NCBI RefSeq assembly: GCF_030818415.1
Contig: NZ_JAUTAE010000001.1
Coordinates: 2,094,001 to 2,158,000, forward strand
Direction of reading: 5' to 3'
DNA from: Sphingomonas sp. SORGH_AS_0950
Lineage (GTDB): Bacteria; Pseudomonadota; Alphaproteobacteria; Sphingomonadales; Sphingomonadaceae
DNA: 64,000 nucleotides
Both the position numbers and the translations under genes were made by a program. Of this stretch, positions 8,994 to 17,385 are shown piece by piece (position 1 is the stretch's first letter; each line of letters starts with the position of its first letter). A model generated the notes under the pieces. It saw nothing but the letters and a program-made list of their open reading frames with translations. It was not told the DNA's origin and made no database searches.

Positions 8994-9785
8994 TCAGCGG
9001 GCGGGTGCGGGCGCGGGCAGGCGGATTTCGAACAGCTCGGGCCAGTTCTTGCCGGTGACGAAGATGCGGTGCTTCACCCGGTCGAAGGCGATGCCGTTGG
9101 CGACCGAGTCGGGATCGGTCAGCCCGACCCGCGCGATCAGGTCGCCCAGATCGATCACCCCGACCACCTGCCCCGAGGCGGGATCGATCCGCACGATATA
9201 GCGGGTCATCCAGACATTGGCCCAGATCTGCCCGTCGATATATTCCAGCTCGTTCAGGTTCTTGAGGGGCCGTCCGTTCACCGTCACGTCCAGCGTGCGC
9301 GCGACCTTCATCGTCGCGGGGTCGAGGAAGCGCAGGCGCGGCGTGCCGTCCGACAGGATGATCCGATGCCCGTCATCGGTCATCGCCCAGCCCTCGCCCT
9401 CATAGCGCCATTCGCCGACCCGCTTGAGCGCCGGACGGCTCCAGCGGAAACCCCGCCCGCCATGCCAGGTGACGCTGCGCAGTTCCTGGCCCCAGGCGAC
9501 GATGCCCTCGCCGAACAGGCCGTCGGGAACGGTCGCCTGGCGCTGGGTCTTGCCGGTGGCCAGGTCGACCTGGCGGATCACGCTCTGCCCCTCGCGCCCC
9601 GTGCTTTCGTACATCGTGCCGTCGGCGATCAGCAGCCCTTCGGTGAAGGCGGTCGTGTCGTGCGGATAGGCGCGGACCAGCTCGGGCTTCTCCACCACCG
9701 GCGGGGCCGGTGCAGCGGGAGCCGTCTGCTGCGCCGCCGCCGGAATCGCCAGGGCGAGCGCCAGGATCAGGGCGAGCCGGATCAC
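8994..9785 (-). CDS. Glutaminyl-peptide cyclotransferase (glutamine cyclotransferase family)
   Basis: A 263-residue exported protein with signal peptide (LALILALALAIPAAAQQ). The rest fits the plant/bacterial-type glutamine cyclotransferase five-bladed propeller: AYPHDTTAFTEGLL, YESTGREGQS, GQSVIRQVDL, LNELEYIDGQIWANVW and DPDSVANGIAFD are all typical. The enzyme turns N-terminal glutamine of peptides into pyroglutamate in the periplasm. The start is GTG 9785, which overlaps the stop of the upstream XRE regulator, so the two genes are translationally coupled. Confidence 0.9.
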   Translation of the reverse strand: MIRLALILALALAIPAAAQQTAPAAPAPPVVEKPELVRAYPHDTTAFTEGLLIADGTMYESTGREGQSVIRQVDLATGKTQRQATVPDGLFGEGIVAWGQELRSVTWHGGRGFRWSRPALKRVGEWRYEGEGWAMTDDGHRIILSDGTPRLRFLDPATMKVARTLDVTVNGRPLKNLNELEYIDGQIWANVWMTRYIVRIDPASGQVVGVIDLGDLIARVGLTDPDSVANGIAFDRVKHRIFVTGKNWPELFEIRLPAPAPAR

Positions 9786-10345
9786 AGCGTGCGCACCAGC
9801 CGCGCCACCCGCGCGATCCAGGCGGGGGCCGCCACCGTCACGCCGGCGGCACCGGGTTCGAGCGGCAGCAGGCGGAGCGTGTCGTCTCCCACCGCCGCCA
9901 GCCGGGCAAAGACATAGCCGCCGACGGCGCGCGGCACGAGGATATCGCGATTCATGGCATCGGCGAACCTATCGGGCGCCAGCGGTTCGCACCAGAGCTC
10001 ATCGCCCGCCCGGTAATCGCCGACCGCGCCGGTGACGGTGACGGCGATCATCCCCGGCGTCGCACAGGGCGGCGAGACGGCGCGTGCGCTGCGCGGTGCC
10101 ACCGCCCCGCGCGGCCCCAGCAGCGCCGCGACCGGCAGCGTCTCGCGCACCGGCAGCGTGACCAGATCGGCGGTGGTGCAGCCCAGCGCGGCGGCGATGC
10201 GGTTGAGCCAGGGCAGCGACACAGTGCGCGTCCCCATCTCCAGCCGCCCGATCGTCTGCGGCGTGGTCGGCGGGCAACAGGCGCGCGCGACATCGTCCAG
10301 CGTCATGCCCTTGGCCCGCCGCACTTCCCGGATCGCGGTGATCAT
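9782..10345 (-). CDS. XRE-type helix-turn-helix regulator with LexA/S24-like C-terminus
   Basis: A 187-residue protein. Residues 1-60 form an XRE helix-turn-helix (REVRRAKGMTLDDVARAC, then TIGRLEMGTRTVSLPWLNRIAAAL). The C-terminal half (VGDYRAGDELWCEP..AVGGYVFARLAAVGDD) looks like the beta-rich fold of S24 peptidase-type repressors, but I see no clear Ser/Lys dyad. ATG 10345 is chosen because GGAGGGG lies just upstream, and the longer form would need a TTG start. It overlaps the glutaminyl cyclase start by 4 bases. Confidence 0.8.
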   Translation of the reverse strand: MITAIREVRRAKGMTLDDVARACCPPTTPQTIGRLEMGTRTVSLPWLNRIAAALGCTTADLVTLPVRETLPVAALLGPRGAVAPRSARAVSPPCATPGMIAVTVTGAVGDYRAGDELWCEPLAPDRFADAMNRDILVPRAVGGYVFARLAAVGDDTLRLLPLEPGAAGVTVAAPAWIARVARLVRTL

Positions 10346-10460
10346 GTCCCTGTGCCCCTCCAATCCCTGCCGGCGGTCAGTCGGTCCGGCGCCCGCGCTG
10401 CTGGCGAAGCCCGTCCGGCTGGGCTAAGCGCCGAGCCATATTCTGTCGGAGTTATCGCCC

Positions 10461-11396
10461 ATGCGGTTCGAGATCGTCAAATGCCATGGTTCGGGCAATG
10501 ATTTCCCGATGATCGACGCACGCGCCCTGACGCTCGGCGAAGCGGAATGGGCCGCGGTCGCGCGCGCACTGGCGAACCGCGCGGGGCCGGTCGGGGGCGA
10601 TGGCTTGCTGCTGCTGGTCCCCGGCGACGACCGCGCCGCCTTTGGCATGGTGATGCGCAACAGCGACGGCAGCGAGGCCGAGACCTGCCTGAACGGCGTC
10701 CGCTGCGTTGCGCGCGCCGGGTTCGAGGCGCTGGGGATCGAGGCCGCGACGGTCCGGCTCAAGACCTCGCACGCCGATGCGGTCCATGACGCCGATCTGG
10801 CGCCGGGCGTCTATACGGTGCGCGAGACCGCCGGGCCCGCCGGGCTGTCGACCGCCGCCTGGCCGATCCATGGCGCGCCCGACCGGCTGGTCGAGGCGGT
10901 GCTGCCCATGCTCGATGCCGGGCGGCGCTTCACCGCGGTCACCATGCCCAATCCGCATCTCGTCCATTTCGTCGACACGGTGGACGAGGCCGAGCTGGTC
11001 CGTCTGGGCGGCATTTGCGAGGCCGCACCCGACTGGCTGCCCAACCGCGCCAATGTCTCGTTCGTGGAGGTACGCGGCGACGCGCTGTTCGTCCGGACCT
11101 TCGAGCGCGGGGTGGGCCTGACCGACAGTTGCGGCAGCGCGATGGCGGCATCCACCTATGCCGCCTGCCTGACCGGGCGGATCGGCTGGGACGTGCCGAC
11201 CGTGGTGTTCAACCGGGGCGGGCTGGTCCGCGCCTTCGCGCAGGCGGACGGCATGGTCACGCTGTCGGGCAATGCGACCTATGAATGGGCAGGCTCGGTC
11301 ACGGTCGACCTGGCGAGCGAAACCGCCAGCGACCTGGTGGTGGAGCGGCATTTCCCCGACGAGCGCGCGGCGTGGGAGGCGGCCCGGCGGGGGTGA
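10461..11396 (+). CDS. dapF: Diaminopimelate epimerase-family protein (divergent DapF)
   Basis: A 311-residue two-domain epimerase. The N-terminal CHGSGNDFPMID is the DapF GNDF signature. The first catalytic cysteine is C76 in ETCLNGVRC and the second C224 in TDSCGSAMAA. DapF makes meso-diaminopimelate for lysine and peptidoglycan without cofactors. The usual motifs are CGNG and ACGTG, so CLNG and SCGSA are departures beside both catalytic cysteines. This may be a lineage variant or a paralog with another substrate. A GGAG site precedes the ATG, and the gene diverges from the XRE regulator. Confidence 0.75.
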   Translation: MRFEIVKCHGSGNDFPMIDARALTLGEAEWAAVARALANRAGPVGGDGLLLLVPGDDRAAFGMVMRNSDGSEAETCLNGVRCVARAGFEALGIEAATVRLKTSHADAVHDADLAPGVYTVRETAGPAGLSTAAWPIHGAPDRLVEAVLPMLDAGRRFTAVTMPNPHLVHFVDTVDEAELVRLGGICEAAPDWLPNRANVSFVEVRGDALFVRTFERGVGLTDSCGSAMAASTYAACLTGRIGWDVPTVVFNRGGLVRAFAQADGMVTLSGNATYEWAGSVTVDLASETASDLVVERHFPDERAAWEAARRG

Positions 11397-11416
11397 GGGG
11401 CGTGCGTGTCGGGCGT

Positions 11417-11553
11417 GGCCTTCGACTTCGCTCAGGCTGAACGGAGTTTGGGGTAAGGGACGCACGGGCAAATCGTGCGGGGAGCATGGACGGGCCAACA
11501 TCTCGCCAGGGACAAATCCCCCGCTCCGTTCGGCCTGAGCGAAGTCGAAGGCC
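11417..11553. repeat. Inverted pair of TTCGACTTCGCTCAG modules
   Basis: A forward module of about 30 bases (11417-11446, core TTCGACTTCGCTCAGG) faces its near-exact inverted copy (11523-11553, core CTGAGCGAAGTCGAAGG) across 76 bases. The pair fills the gap between dapF and the MpaB-like gene and could fold into a long hairpin. The same module recurs at 27948, 28889 and in the array at 58.6 kb. Confidence 0.85.
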
Positions 11554-11646
11554 AAGGGAAAGCGCGCGCGGCAAGCATCGACCGTCCCGATGGCCCCTCG
11601 CTCGCACGCAACGCAACGCAACGTCCCGCCGACGCGTTATCCCGCC

Positions 11647-12471
11647 ATGCTCCCCGTCCGCCGCCAGATTGCCGACCAGATCCGCGACGTCGTCGGCAGT
11701 CGCGAACTCGACCTGACCCGGCCGCCGGGCGATGACGGGCTGTTCGGCCCCGGTTCGGCGACCTGGGCGGTGCATGGCGATTTCACCGCGATGATGGCGG
11801 GCGGCATCGCCTCGCTGCTGATTCAGATGCTGCATCCCGCCGCGCTGGCCGGGGTATGGGACCATAGCGATTTCCGCCGCGACATGGCCGGGCGGCTGCG
11901 GCGGACCGCCGGGTTCATCTCGGTCACCACTTACGGCGCGACCGAGGCGGCCGAGCAGATGATCGCGCGGGTGCGCCACGTCCATGACCGAGTGAAGGGC
12001 ACGCTCCCCGACGGCACCCCCTATGCCGCCAACGATCCGCACCTGCTGACCTTCGTGCATGCCGCCGAGGTCGACAGCTTCCTGCGCGCGCATCGCACCT
12101 ATCGCGACCCCGATTTCTCCGATGAACAGGCCGACCGCTATCTGGCCGAGATGGCGCAGATCGCGCACCGGCTGGGGGCCGTGGACGTGCCCGAGGATCG
12201 GCACCAGCTTGCCCGGTTCCTCGACTCGGTGCGCGGCGAGTTGCGGGTCGATGCACGGACCCGCAGCGTCGCCCGCGTGCTGCTCAACCAGCCCGCCCCC
12301 AGCCCCGCGCTCGCGCCGGTCAGCAACTGGCTGACCCAGGCGGGGATCGCGCTGCTGCCCGACTGGGCGGCGCGGCTGCATGGCCTGGACGGCGCGGTCG
12401 CGATGCGTCCCGCCATCCGGGCGGGCACGCGGCGGCTGGGCGGCGCGATCCGCTGGGCACTGGCGGGCTAG
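11647..12471 (+). CDS. MpaB-like oxygenase family protein (DUF2236)
   Basis: A 274-residue protein of the DUF2236 / MpaB-catalytic group, a mostly helical heme-type oxygenase fold. Typical segments are AVHGDFTAMMAGGIASLLIQ, MLHPAALAGVWDHSDFRRD, RRTAGFISVTTYG, and the Asn-Asp-Pro-His (NDPHLLTFVHAAEVDSF) stretch near residue 120 that carries the family histidine. The substrate is unknown. ATG 11647 is picked because the conserved region starts just after it, although an in-frame ATG exists at 11590. It ends 2 bases before the convergent MarR-type gene. Confidence 0.82.
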   Translation: MLPVRRQIADQIRDVVGSRELDLTRPPGDDGLFGPGSATWAVHGDFTAMMAGGIASLLIQMLHPAALAGVWDHSDFRRDMAGRLRRTAGFISVTTYGATEAAEQMIARVRHVHDRVKGTLPDGTPYAANDPHLLTFVHAAEVDSFLRAHRTYRDPDFSDEQADRYLAEMAQIAHRLGAVDVPEDRHQLARFLDSVRGELRVDARTRSVARVLLNQPAPSPALAPVSNWLTQAGIALLPDWAARLHGLDGAVAMRPAIRAGTRRLGGAIRWALAG

Positions 12472-12473
12472 GC

Positions 12474-13388
12474 TCAGCCCAGCCGCCGCAGCGCCGCCAG
12501 ATAGGCGCGCATCCCCTCCAGCGCGCGGTCGGTCAGCATCATGAAGGCGCGGCGGCGATCGGCGGGATCGGGCTGGCGCGCGAACAGCCCCGCCTCGGTC
12601 ATCTTGCCGATCCAGCGCAATGCGGTGGTCGGCGCAACGGCCGCGGCGATGCACAGGCTGGACACCGATACGCGGTGCCCCTCCAGATGCGCGGCATAGA
12701 GATCGAGCAGCATGTCCCAGGCGGGTTCCTCGAACAGTCCCTCCCCGAACAGCCCGTCGCGCAGCCGCCGCGCGCGGATCATCCGGCGGACGATCTCGGC
12801 ATCGCCCGGCTGGGCGCGCGCGGTGGCGGCGTGGAAACTCTGATGCCGGTCGCCGACCCCGCCGCGCCCCTCCTCCTCGCCCTGCACCGACAGCCGCGCC
12901 AGCACCTCGGCGATCCGGGCGACCTCGGCGTTGAGCTGGCGCAGCCGTTCGGATTCGCCCTCATGGACATGGCCGTGCAGCATCGACGCGCCGCCATTGG
13001 TCGCCCCCGCCACCGCCAGCGCGGCGACCAGCTCCAGCTCGCTCGCGTCGCACAGCATCACGACGCGCGGGCCGAGCAGCATGGCGGCCACCAGATCGAT
13101 ATCGGCGGTCGGCAGGCTGACCAGCACCGGCAGGTCGAGCGCGGTCGCCACCGCGTCGATCCGCGCCAGCGCCACCTCCATCGCCAGCGCCTCCGCGCCG
13201 TGCGTGTCGATCATCAGCAGCGGCCGCCCCGCCTGCCGCCCGATCTCCTCGGCGACCGCGGGCCAGTCGATCGCGCGCATCACCCGCCCGCCGGCCTGCC
13301 GCACCGCCTGCCCCGCCGCACCGCTCAGCGCGGGCGCGCTGATGACGACGACCGGAAATCCGTCCCCATAAGGGTCTAGCTGTTCCAC
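12474..13388 (-). CDS. Winged-helix (MarR-type) regulator with a receiver-like N-terminal domain
   Basis: A 304-residue regulator. Residues 1-130 alternate strands and helices like a degenerate receiver (FPVVVISAPAL, LLMIDTHG, VVMLCDASELELVAALAVAG), but the acidic phosphorylation pocket is not preserved. A central helical linker follows, and the C-terminal ~95 residues are a MarR-like winged helix (VSVSSLCIAAAVAPTTALRW, then DPADRRRAFMMLT, the typical MarR wing). The start is GTG 13388, with GGGGAGCAGG upstream. No target is evident. Confidence 0.75.
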   Translation of the reverse strand: MEQLDPYGDGFPVVVISAPALSGAAGQAVRQAGGRVMRAIDWPAVAEEIGRQAGRPLLMIDTHGAEALAMEVALARIDAVATALDLPVLVSLPTADIDLVAAMLLGPRVVMLCDASELELVAALAVAGATNGGASMLHGHVHEGESERLRQLNAEVARIAEVLARLSVQGEEEGRGGVGDRHQSFHAATARAQPGDAEIVRRMIRARRLRDGLFGEGLFEEPAWDMLLDLYAAHLEGHRVSVSSLCIAAAVAPTTALRWIGKMTEAGLFARQPDPADRRRAFMMLTDRALEGMRAYLAALRRLG

Positions 13389-13530
13389 ACCTGCTCCCCG
13401 CCGCCCGCCATGGCGGGCTTTCGATCACGGTCGCAACATGACCGGCCCGGCGGAGCCGCCGCCCCGCCGTCGCCATCGTCGCTGCGACCGGGATGACGTC
13501 CGGGAGTCGACGTCAGTCCGAATCGGACGC

Positions 13531-15078
13531 TCAGCCGAGCGCCTTGACGATCTCTTCGACCATCTTCTTCGCGTCCGCCAGCAGCATCATGGTGTTGTCG
13601 CGATAAAATAGCTCGTTATCGACACCCGCATAGCCGACGCCGCCCATCGACCGCTTGATGAACAGCACCGTCTTGGCCTTTTCCACGTCGAGCACCGGCA
13701 TGCCGTAAATGGGCGAGGACTTGTCGGTCTTGGCCGCCGGGTTGGTCACGTCATTGGCGCCGATGACGAAGGCCACGTCGGTCTGCGCGAATTCGGCGTT
13801 GATGTCCTCCAACTCGAACACCTCGTCATAGGGCACGTTCGCCTCGGCCAGCAGCACGTTCATATGGCCGGGCATCCGCCCCGCGACCGGGTGGATGGCA
13901 TATTTGACGCGCACGCCCTCCTTCTTGAGCAGGTCGCCCATCTCGCGCAGGACATGCTGCGCCTGCGCCACCGCCATGCCGTAACCGGGGACGATGACGA
14001 CCTGTTCGGCCTGGCTCATCAGGAAAGCCGCGTCCTCCGCGCTGCCGCGCTTCCACGGCCGGTCGGTCGCCGCCGTAGCCCCGCTCCCTGCATCGCTCGC
14101 GCCGAAGCCGCCCGCGATCACGCTGACGAAGCTGCGGTTCATCGCCCGGCACATGATATAGGACAGGATCGCGCCCGAACTGCCGACCAGCGCGCCGGTC
14201 ACGATCATCGCCGTATTGTGCAGGGTGAAGCCCATCGCGGCGGCGGCCCAGCCCGAATAGCTGTTCAGCATCGACACCACGACCGGCATGTCCGCGCCGC
14301 CGATCGGCACGATCAGCAGGAAGCCGATGACGAAGGACAGGAGCGTGATCGTCCAGAAGATCCACGGCGCCTGATCGCGCGTGAACATCGCCACCAGGAT
14401 GACGATCACCCCCAGCAGCCCCGCGTTCAGCGCATGGCGGCCGGGCAGCAGGATCGGCTTTCCCCCCATATTGCCGTTGAGCTTGAGGAAGGCGATGACC
14501 GAGCCGGAAAAGGTGATCGCGCCGATCGCCACGCCCAGCGCCATCTCGACCCGGCTGACGACATGGATGCTGGCAAAGGGCTGTCCGATCATCGGGACGA
14601 CCATATCGGCGATGTCGAAGGCGACCGGGTTCAGGAACGCGGCGCAGGCGACCGCGACGGCGGCGAGGCCGACGAGCGAGTGGAAGGCGGCGACCAGCTG
14701 CGGCATCGCGGTCATCGCGATGCGCCGCGCGTTGGTGATGCCGATCGCCGCACCCAGGCCGATGGCAGCAAGGATTTCGAGAACGGCAACCCAATCAATC
14801 TGAGAACCAAAGGGGCAAATTGCCTCTCCGATTTCACATGCCGTCGTCCAACCGGAGCCGATCGATGGCACATGCGTCACCAGCGTCGTGACGACGGCAA
14901 TCGCCATGCCGATCATGCCGAAGCGATTGCCCCGCTGGCTGGTCGTCGGGCTCGACAGCCCGCGCAGCGCCAGGATGAAGCACACCCCCGCCACCAGATA
15001 GGCGAGCGAAACCCAGGGGTTCGCGGCAACGGCCTCGACCGCAGGGGCGAGCGGCGCGGGCGGCACGGGGGCGATCAC
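13531..15078 (-). CDS. pntB: NAD(P) transhydrogenase subunit beta
   Basis: A 515-residue inner-membrane protein with about nine transmembrane segments followed by the NADP(H)-binding domain III, visible as [33 protein letters not shown] and [13 protein letters not shown] near the C-terminus, ending VEEIVKALG. With PntA it couples proton entry to hydride transfer from NADH to NADP+. The start is GTG 15078, whose GTGA overlaps the pntA2 stop. Further upstream the frame only reads across pntA2. Confidence 0.95.
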   Translation of the reverse strand: MIAPVPPAPLAPAVEAVAANPWVSLAYLVAGVCFILALRGLSSPTTSQRGNRFGMIGMAIAVVTTLVTHVPSIGSGWTTACEIGEAICPFGSQIDWVAVLEILAAIGLGAAIGITNARRIAMTAMPQLVAAFHSLVGLAAVAVACAAFLNPVAFDIADMVVPMIGQPFASIHVVSRVEMALGVAIGAITFSGSVIAFLKLNGNMGGKPILLPGRHALNAGLLGVIVILVAMFTRDQAPWIFWTITLLSFVIGFLLIVPIGGADMPVVVSMLNSYSGWAAAAMGFTLHNTAMIVTGALVGSSGAILSYIMCRAMNRSFVSVIAGGFGASDAGSGATAATDRPWKRGSAEDAAFLMSQAEQVVIVPGYGMAVAQAQHVLREMGDLLKKEGVRVKYAIHPVAGRMPGHMNVLLAEANVPYDEVFELEDINAEFAQTDVAFVIGANDVTNPAAKTDKSSPIYGMPVLDVEKAKTVLFIKRSMGGVGYAGVDNELFYRDNTMMLLADAKKMVEEIVKALG

Positions 15079-15374
15079 GAGCGCTTCTCCTTCTTGCGAT
15101 ACATGGCGAGCATCCGCTGCGTCACCGCAAAGCCGCCGAAGATGTTGATGCTGGCCAATACGACCGCCCCCAGCCCCAGCCACTTGGCCACGCCCGAACC
15201 CGTCGCCCCAGAGGATGCGGCGGACGCGATCAGCGCCCCGACGATGATGACCGAGGAAATGGCGTTGGTCACCGCCATCAACGGCGTGTGCAGCGCGGGC
15301 GTCACCGACCAGACGACATAATAGCCGACGAAACACGCCAGCACGAAGATCGACAGGATCGATACGAAGTCCAT
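15075..15374 (-). CDS. pntA2: NAD(P) transhydrogenase subunit alpha part 2 (membrane segment)
   Basis: A 99-residue membrane protein equal to the C-terminal transmembrane part of PntA ([54 protein letters not shown]). In many alphaproteobacteria PntA is split, as here. The gene starts one base after the stop of the DUF559 gene and overlaps pntB by 4 bases, so the three are clearly co-translated. Confidence 0.95.
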   Translation of the reverse strand: MDFVSILSIFVLACFVGYYVVWSVTPALHTPLMAVTNAISSVIIVGALIASAASSGATGSGVAKWLGLGAVVLASINIFGGFAVTQRMLAMYRKKEKRS

Positions 15375-15375
15375 C

Positions 15376-15744
15376 TTATTCCTCCCCGAGGTGGCGGTTG
15401 GCGGCGGTGGCGAGGATATGGCCGGTCACGCCCTCGATGTTTTTCAGGATATCGATCGCTGCGATACGAAGGGTAATCAGGCCGCGATGTGCGAACCAGC
15501 GATCCCTGGCCTCGTCGCGTGCCGGTCGATCGCCACGACCATGCGCTTCGCCATCCACCTCAACAACCAGTCTTGCCTCGTGACAGTAGAAATCGGCGAT
15601 ATAGGGACCTGACGGATGCTGACGCCGGAATTTGAAGCCACCGGGACGTCGGCGGAGCACCTGCCACAACGTGATTTCGGGTGCCGACATCGCCCGCCGC
15701 AAACCCCGCGCCCGACCGTCGATCCCTTCGTCGCCCTGTAACAC
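15376..15744 (-). CDS. DUF559 endonuclease-domain protein inside the pnt operon
   Basis: A 122-residue protein of the DUF559 (Vsr-like, restriction-endonuclease fold) family: [37 protein letters not shown] and [10 protein letters not shown], whose D and E residues fit the nuclease fold metal site. The biological role of this family is not settled. It starts at GTG 15744, since the family-conserved RARGLRRAM lies before the first ATG. GGGGAGG from the adjacent repeat serves as its ribosome site. It splits pntA1 from pntA2, with which it has no obvious functional link. Confidence 0.85.
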   Translation of the reverse strand: MLQGDEGIDGRARGLRRAMSAPEITLWQVLRRRPGGFKFRRQHPSGPYIADFYCHEARLVVEVDGEAHGRGDRPARDEARDRWFAHRGLITLRIAAIDILKNIEGVTGHILATAANRHLGEE

Positions 15745-15748
15745 CCTA

Positions 15749-15868
15749 ATTCCTCCCCTTTAAGGGGAGGTGGCGCGCGCAGCGCGTCGGAGGGGTGTCC
15801 CCCTCTCGATAACGCGACACCCCTCCGTCAGGGCTTCGCCCTGCCACCTCCCCTTGCAGGGGAGGAAT
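15749..15868. repeat. Full ~120 bp CCTCCCC-ended repeat element
   Basis: Both ends are hairpins built from CCTCCCC and GGGGAGG. Inside is a second inverted pair (GGGGTGTC and GACACCCC) and a small GGGCTTCGCCC hairpin. The element exactly fills the space between the pntA1 stop and the DUF559 start. Near-identical copies occur at 33558-33676 and 38106-38226 and a variant at 22874-23002. Confidence 0.9.
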
Positions 15869-15873
15869 GAAGC

Positions 15874-17001
15874 TCACGACTGCAACCTCGGATTCACCAC
15901 CTGTCCCCCTCGGGTCAGCCGGATCGCGTCGCCGATCTCCGCGTCGAGTACCGGACGCCCGGCGTCCTTGTCCCAGAAGGCGGCCAGGAAATTGTGCAGG
16001 TTGCGCGCGAACAGCGCCGAGGCGTCGGCGGCCAGGCGGCCGGGCATGTTGCGGTGGCCGATGATCGTGACGCCGTGGCGCGTCACCACCTCGCCCGCCA
16101 CCGCGCCCTCGACATTGCCGCCCGCCTCGACTGCCAGGTCGACGATGACGCTGCCCGGCCGCATCGTCGCGACCTGCGCATCCGTCAGCAGGCGCGGCGC
16201 GGGGCGGCCGGGGATCAGCGCGGTGGTGATGACGATGTCCTGCCTGGCGATATGCCCGGCGACCAGTTGCCCTTGCGCCGCGCGATATTCCTCGCTGGTC
16301 TCGCCCGCATAGCCGCCGGTGCCTTCGCCCTCGATCCCCGCCACGCCCTCGACGAAGATCGGCTTGGCGCCCAGCGACTGGATCTGCTCCCGGGTGGCCG
16401 AACGGACATCGGTGGCCGACACCTGCGCGCCCAGCCGCCGCGCGGTCGCGATCGCCTGGAGCCCCGCAACGCCCACCCCCATCACGAAGACGCGCGCCGC
16501 CGGGATCGTCCCCGCCGCCGTCATCATCATCGGCAGGGCGCGGCCATAGGCGTTCGCCGCCTCCAGCACCGCCTTGTACCCGGCCAGATTGGACTGGGAC
16601 GACAATATGTCCATCGACTGGGCGCGGGTGATGCGCGGCATCAGGTCCATCGCCAGCGCCTCCAGCCCGGCGGCGGCATAGCCCGCGACCGTCTCGTGCC
16701 GCCGGAACGGATCGAAGGCCGCGACCACCCAGGCGCCCTCGCCCACACCGCGCAGCCCCTCGACCTCGGGCGCCTGGACCGCCAGGACGATCCCCGCCCC
16801 CGCCAGCACCACGCCGCGTTCGGCGACGGTCGCGCCCGCCTGTTCGTAATCGCCATCGGCGATCCCCGCCGCCTGTCCCGCGCCGCGTTCGACCGCCAGC
16901 GTCGCGCCCAGCGCGGTCAGCTTGCGCACCGTCTCCGGCGTGGCGGCGACGCGGCTTTCGTCCCCGGCCGTCTCCCGCAGCACCGCGATATGCACGCCCA
17001 T
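15874..17001 (-). CDS. pntA1: NAD(P) transhydrogenase subunit alpha part 1 (NAD-binding)
   Basis: A 375-residue soluble subunit related to alanine dehydrogenase. The N-terminus reads HIAVLRETAGDESRVAATPE, the family signature. The Rossmann motif is VFVMGVGVAGLQAIATARRLGA near residue 170, followed by DVRSATREQIQSLGA, and the mobile region is near TTALIPGRPAP. It binds NAD(H). ATG 17001 is chosen, while GTG 17004 one codon upstream is equally possible. The gene follows the tiny COX IV-like gene by 4 bases. Confidence 0.94.
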   Translation of the reverse strand: MGVHIAVLRETAGDESRVAATPETVRKLTALGATLAVERGAGQAAGIADGDYEQAGATVAERGVVLAGAGIVLAVQAPEVEGLRGVGEGAWVVAAFDPFRRHETVAGYAAAGLEALAMDLMPRITRAQSMDILSSQSNLAGYKAVLEAANAYGRALPMMMTAAGTIPAARVFVMGVGVAGLQAIATARRLGAQVSATDVRSATREQIQSLGAKPIFVEGVAGIEGEGTGGYAGETSEEYRAAQGQLVAGHIARQDIVITTALIPGRPAPRLLTDAQVATMRPGSVIVDLAVEAGGNVEGAVAGEVVTRHGVTIIGHRNMPGRLAADASALFARNLHNFLAAFWDKDAGRPVLDAEIGDAIRLTRGGQVVNPRLQS

Positions 17002-17005
17002 CACA

Positions 17006-17140
17006 TCACGCGATCAGCCAGAGGACGATCGCCACCAGAATGGCGACGCCGATCGATCCCCATTTCAGCATTCCGATCATCCGATCATAGGTCGCGACAT
17101 GCGCCTTCATGTCGCCGGTGCCGGTCTCGTTGGCCGCCAT
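17006..17140 (-). CDS. Small aa3-type cytochrome c oxidase subunit IV-like protein
   Basis: A 44-residue protein with a soluble N-terminus and one transmembrane helix. It contains DMKAHVATYDRMIGMLKWGS followed by IGVAILVAIVLWLIA, the pattern of the bacterial aa3-oxidase subunit IV family. GGGTGAGG lies upstream of its ATG. It is the first gene of the transhydrogenase operon. No other oxidase gene is near, so it may work with the transhydrogenase or be annotated by motif alone. Confidence 0.85.
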   Translation of the reverse strand: MAANETGTGDMKAHVATYDRMIGMLKWGSIGVAILVAIVLWLIA

Positions 17141-17385
17141 GATCCTCACCCTTGCTGTCGGCATGCGAAAGTGGGTCCTTCCGCATTCACCGGATCAGGA
17201 GCTTATTCACCGGCACAGGCGGATCAACCCCGAAATGGCCCACGGGTCGTAACGGCGCAAAATCGAACGCTTGGGTCGCAATATAAGACGTGCCTTTGCG
17301 TCGTGTTTCGGACATTGTCCCGAATTAACGCAGATTTTAACAAAGTTGCGCCATCCAGGGGGCAACGGGGACTACGGGACGGTTT

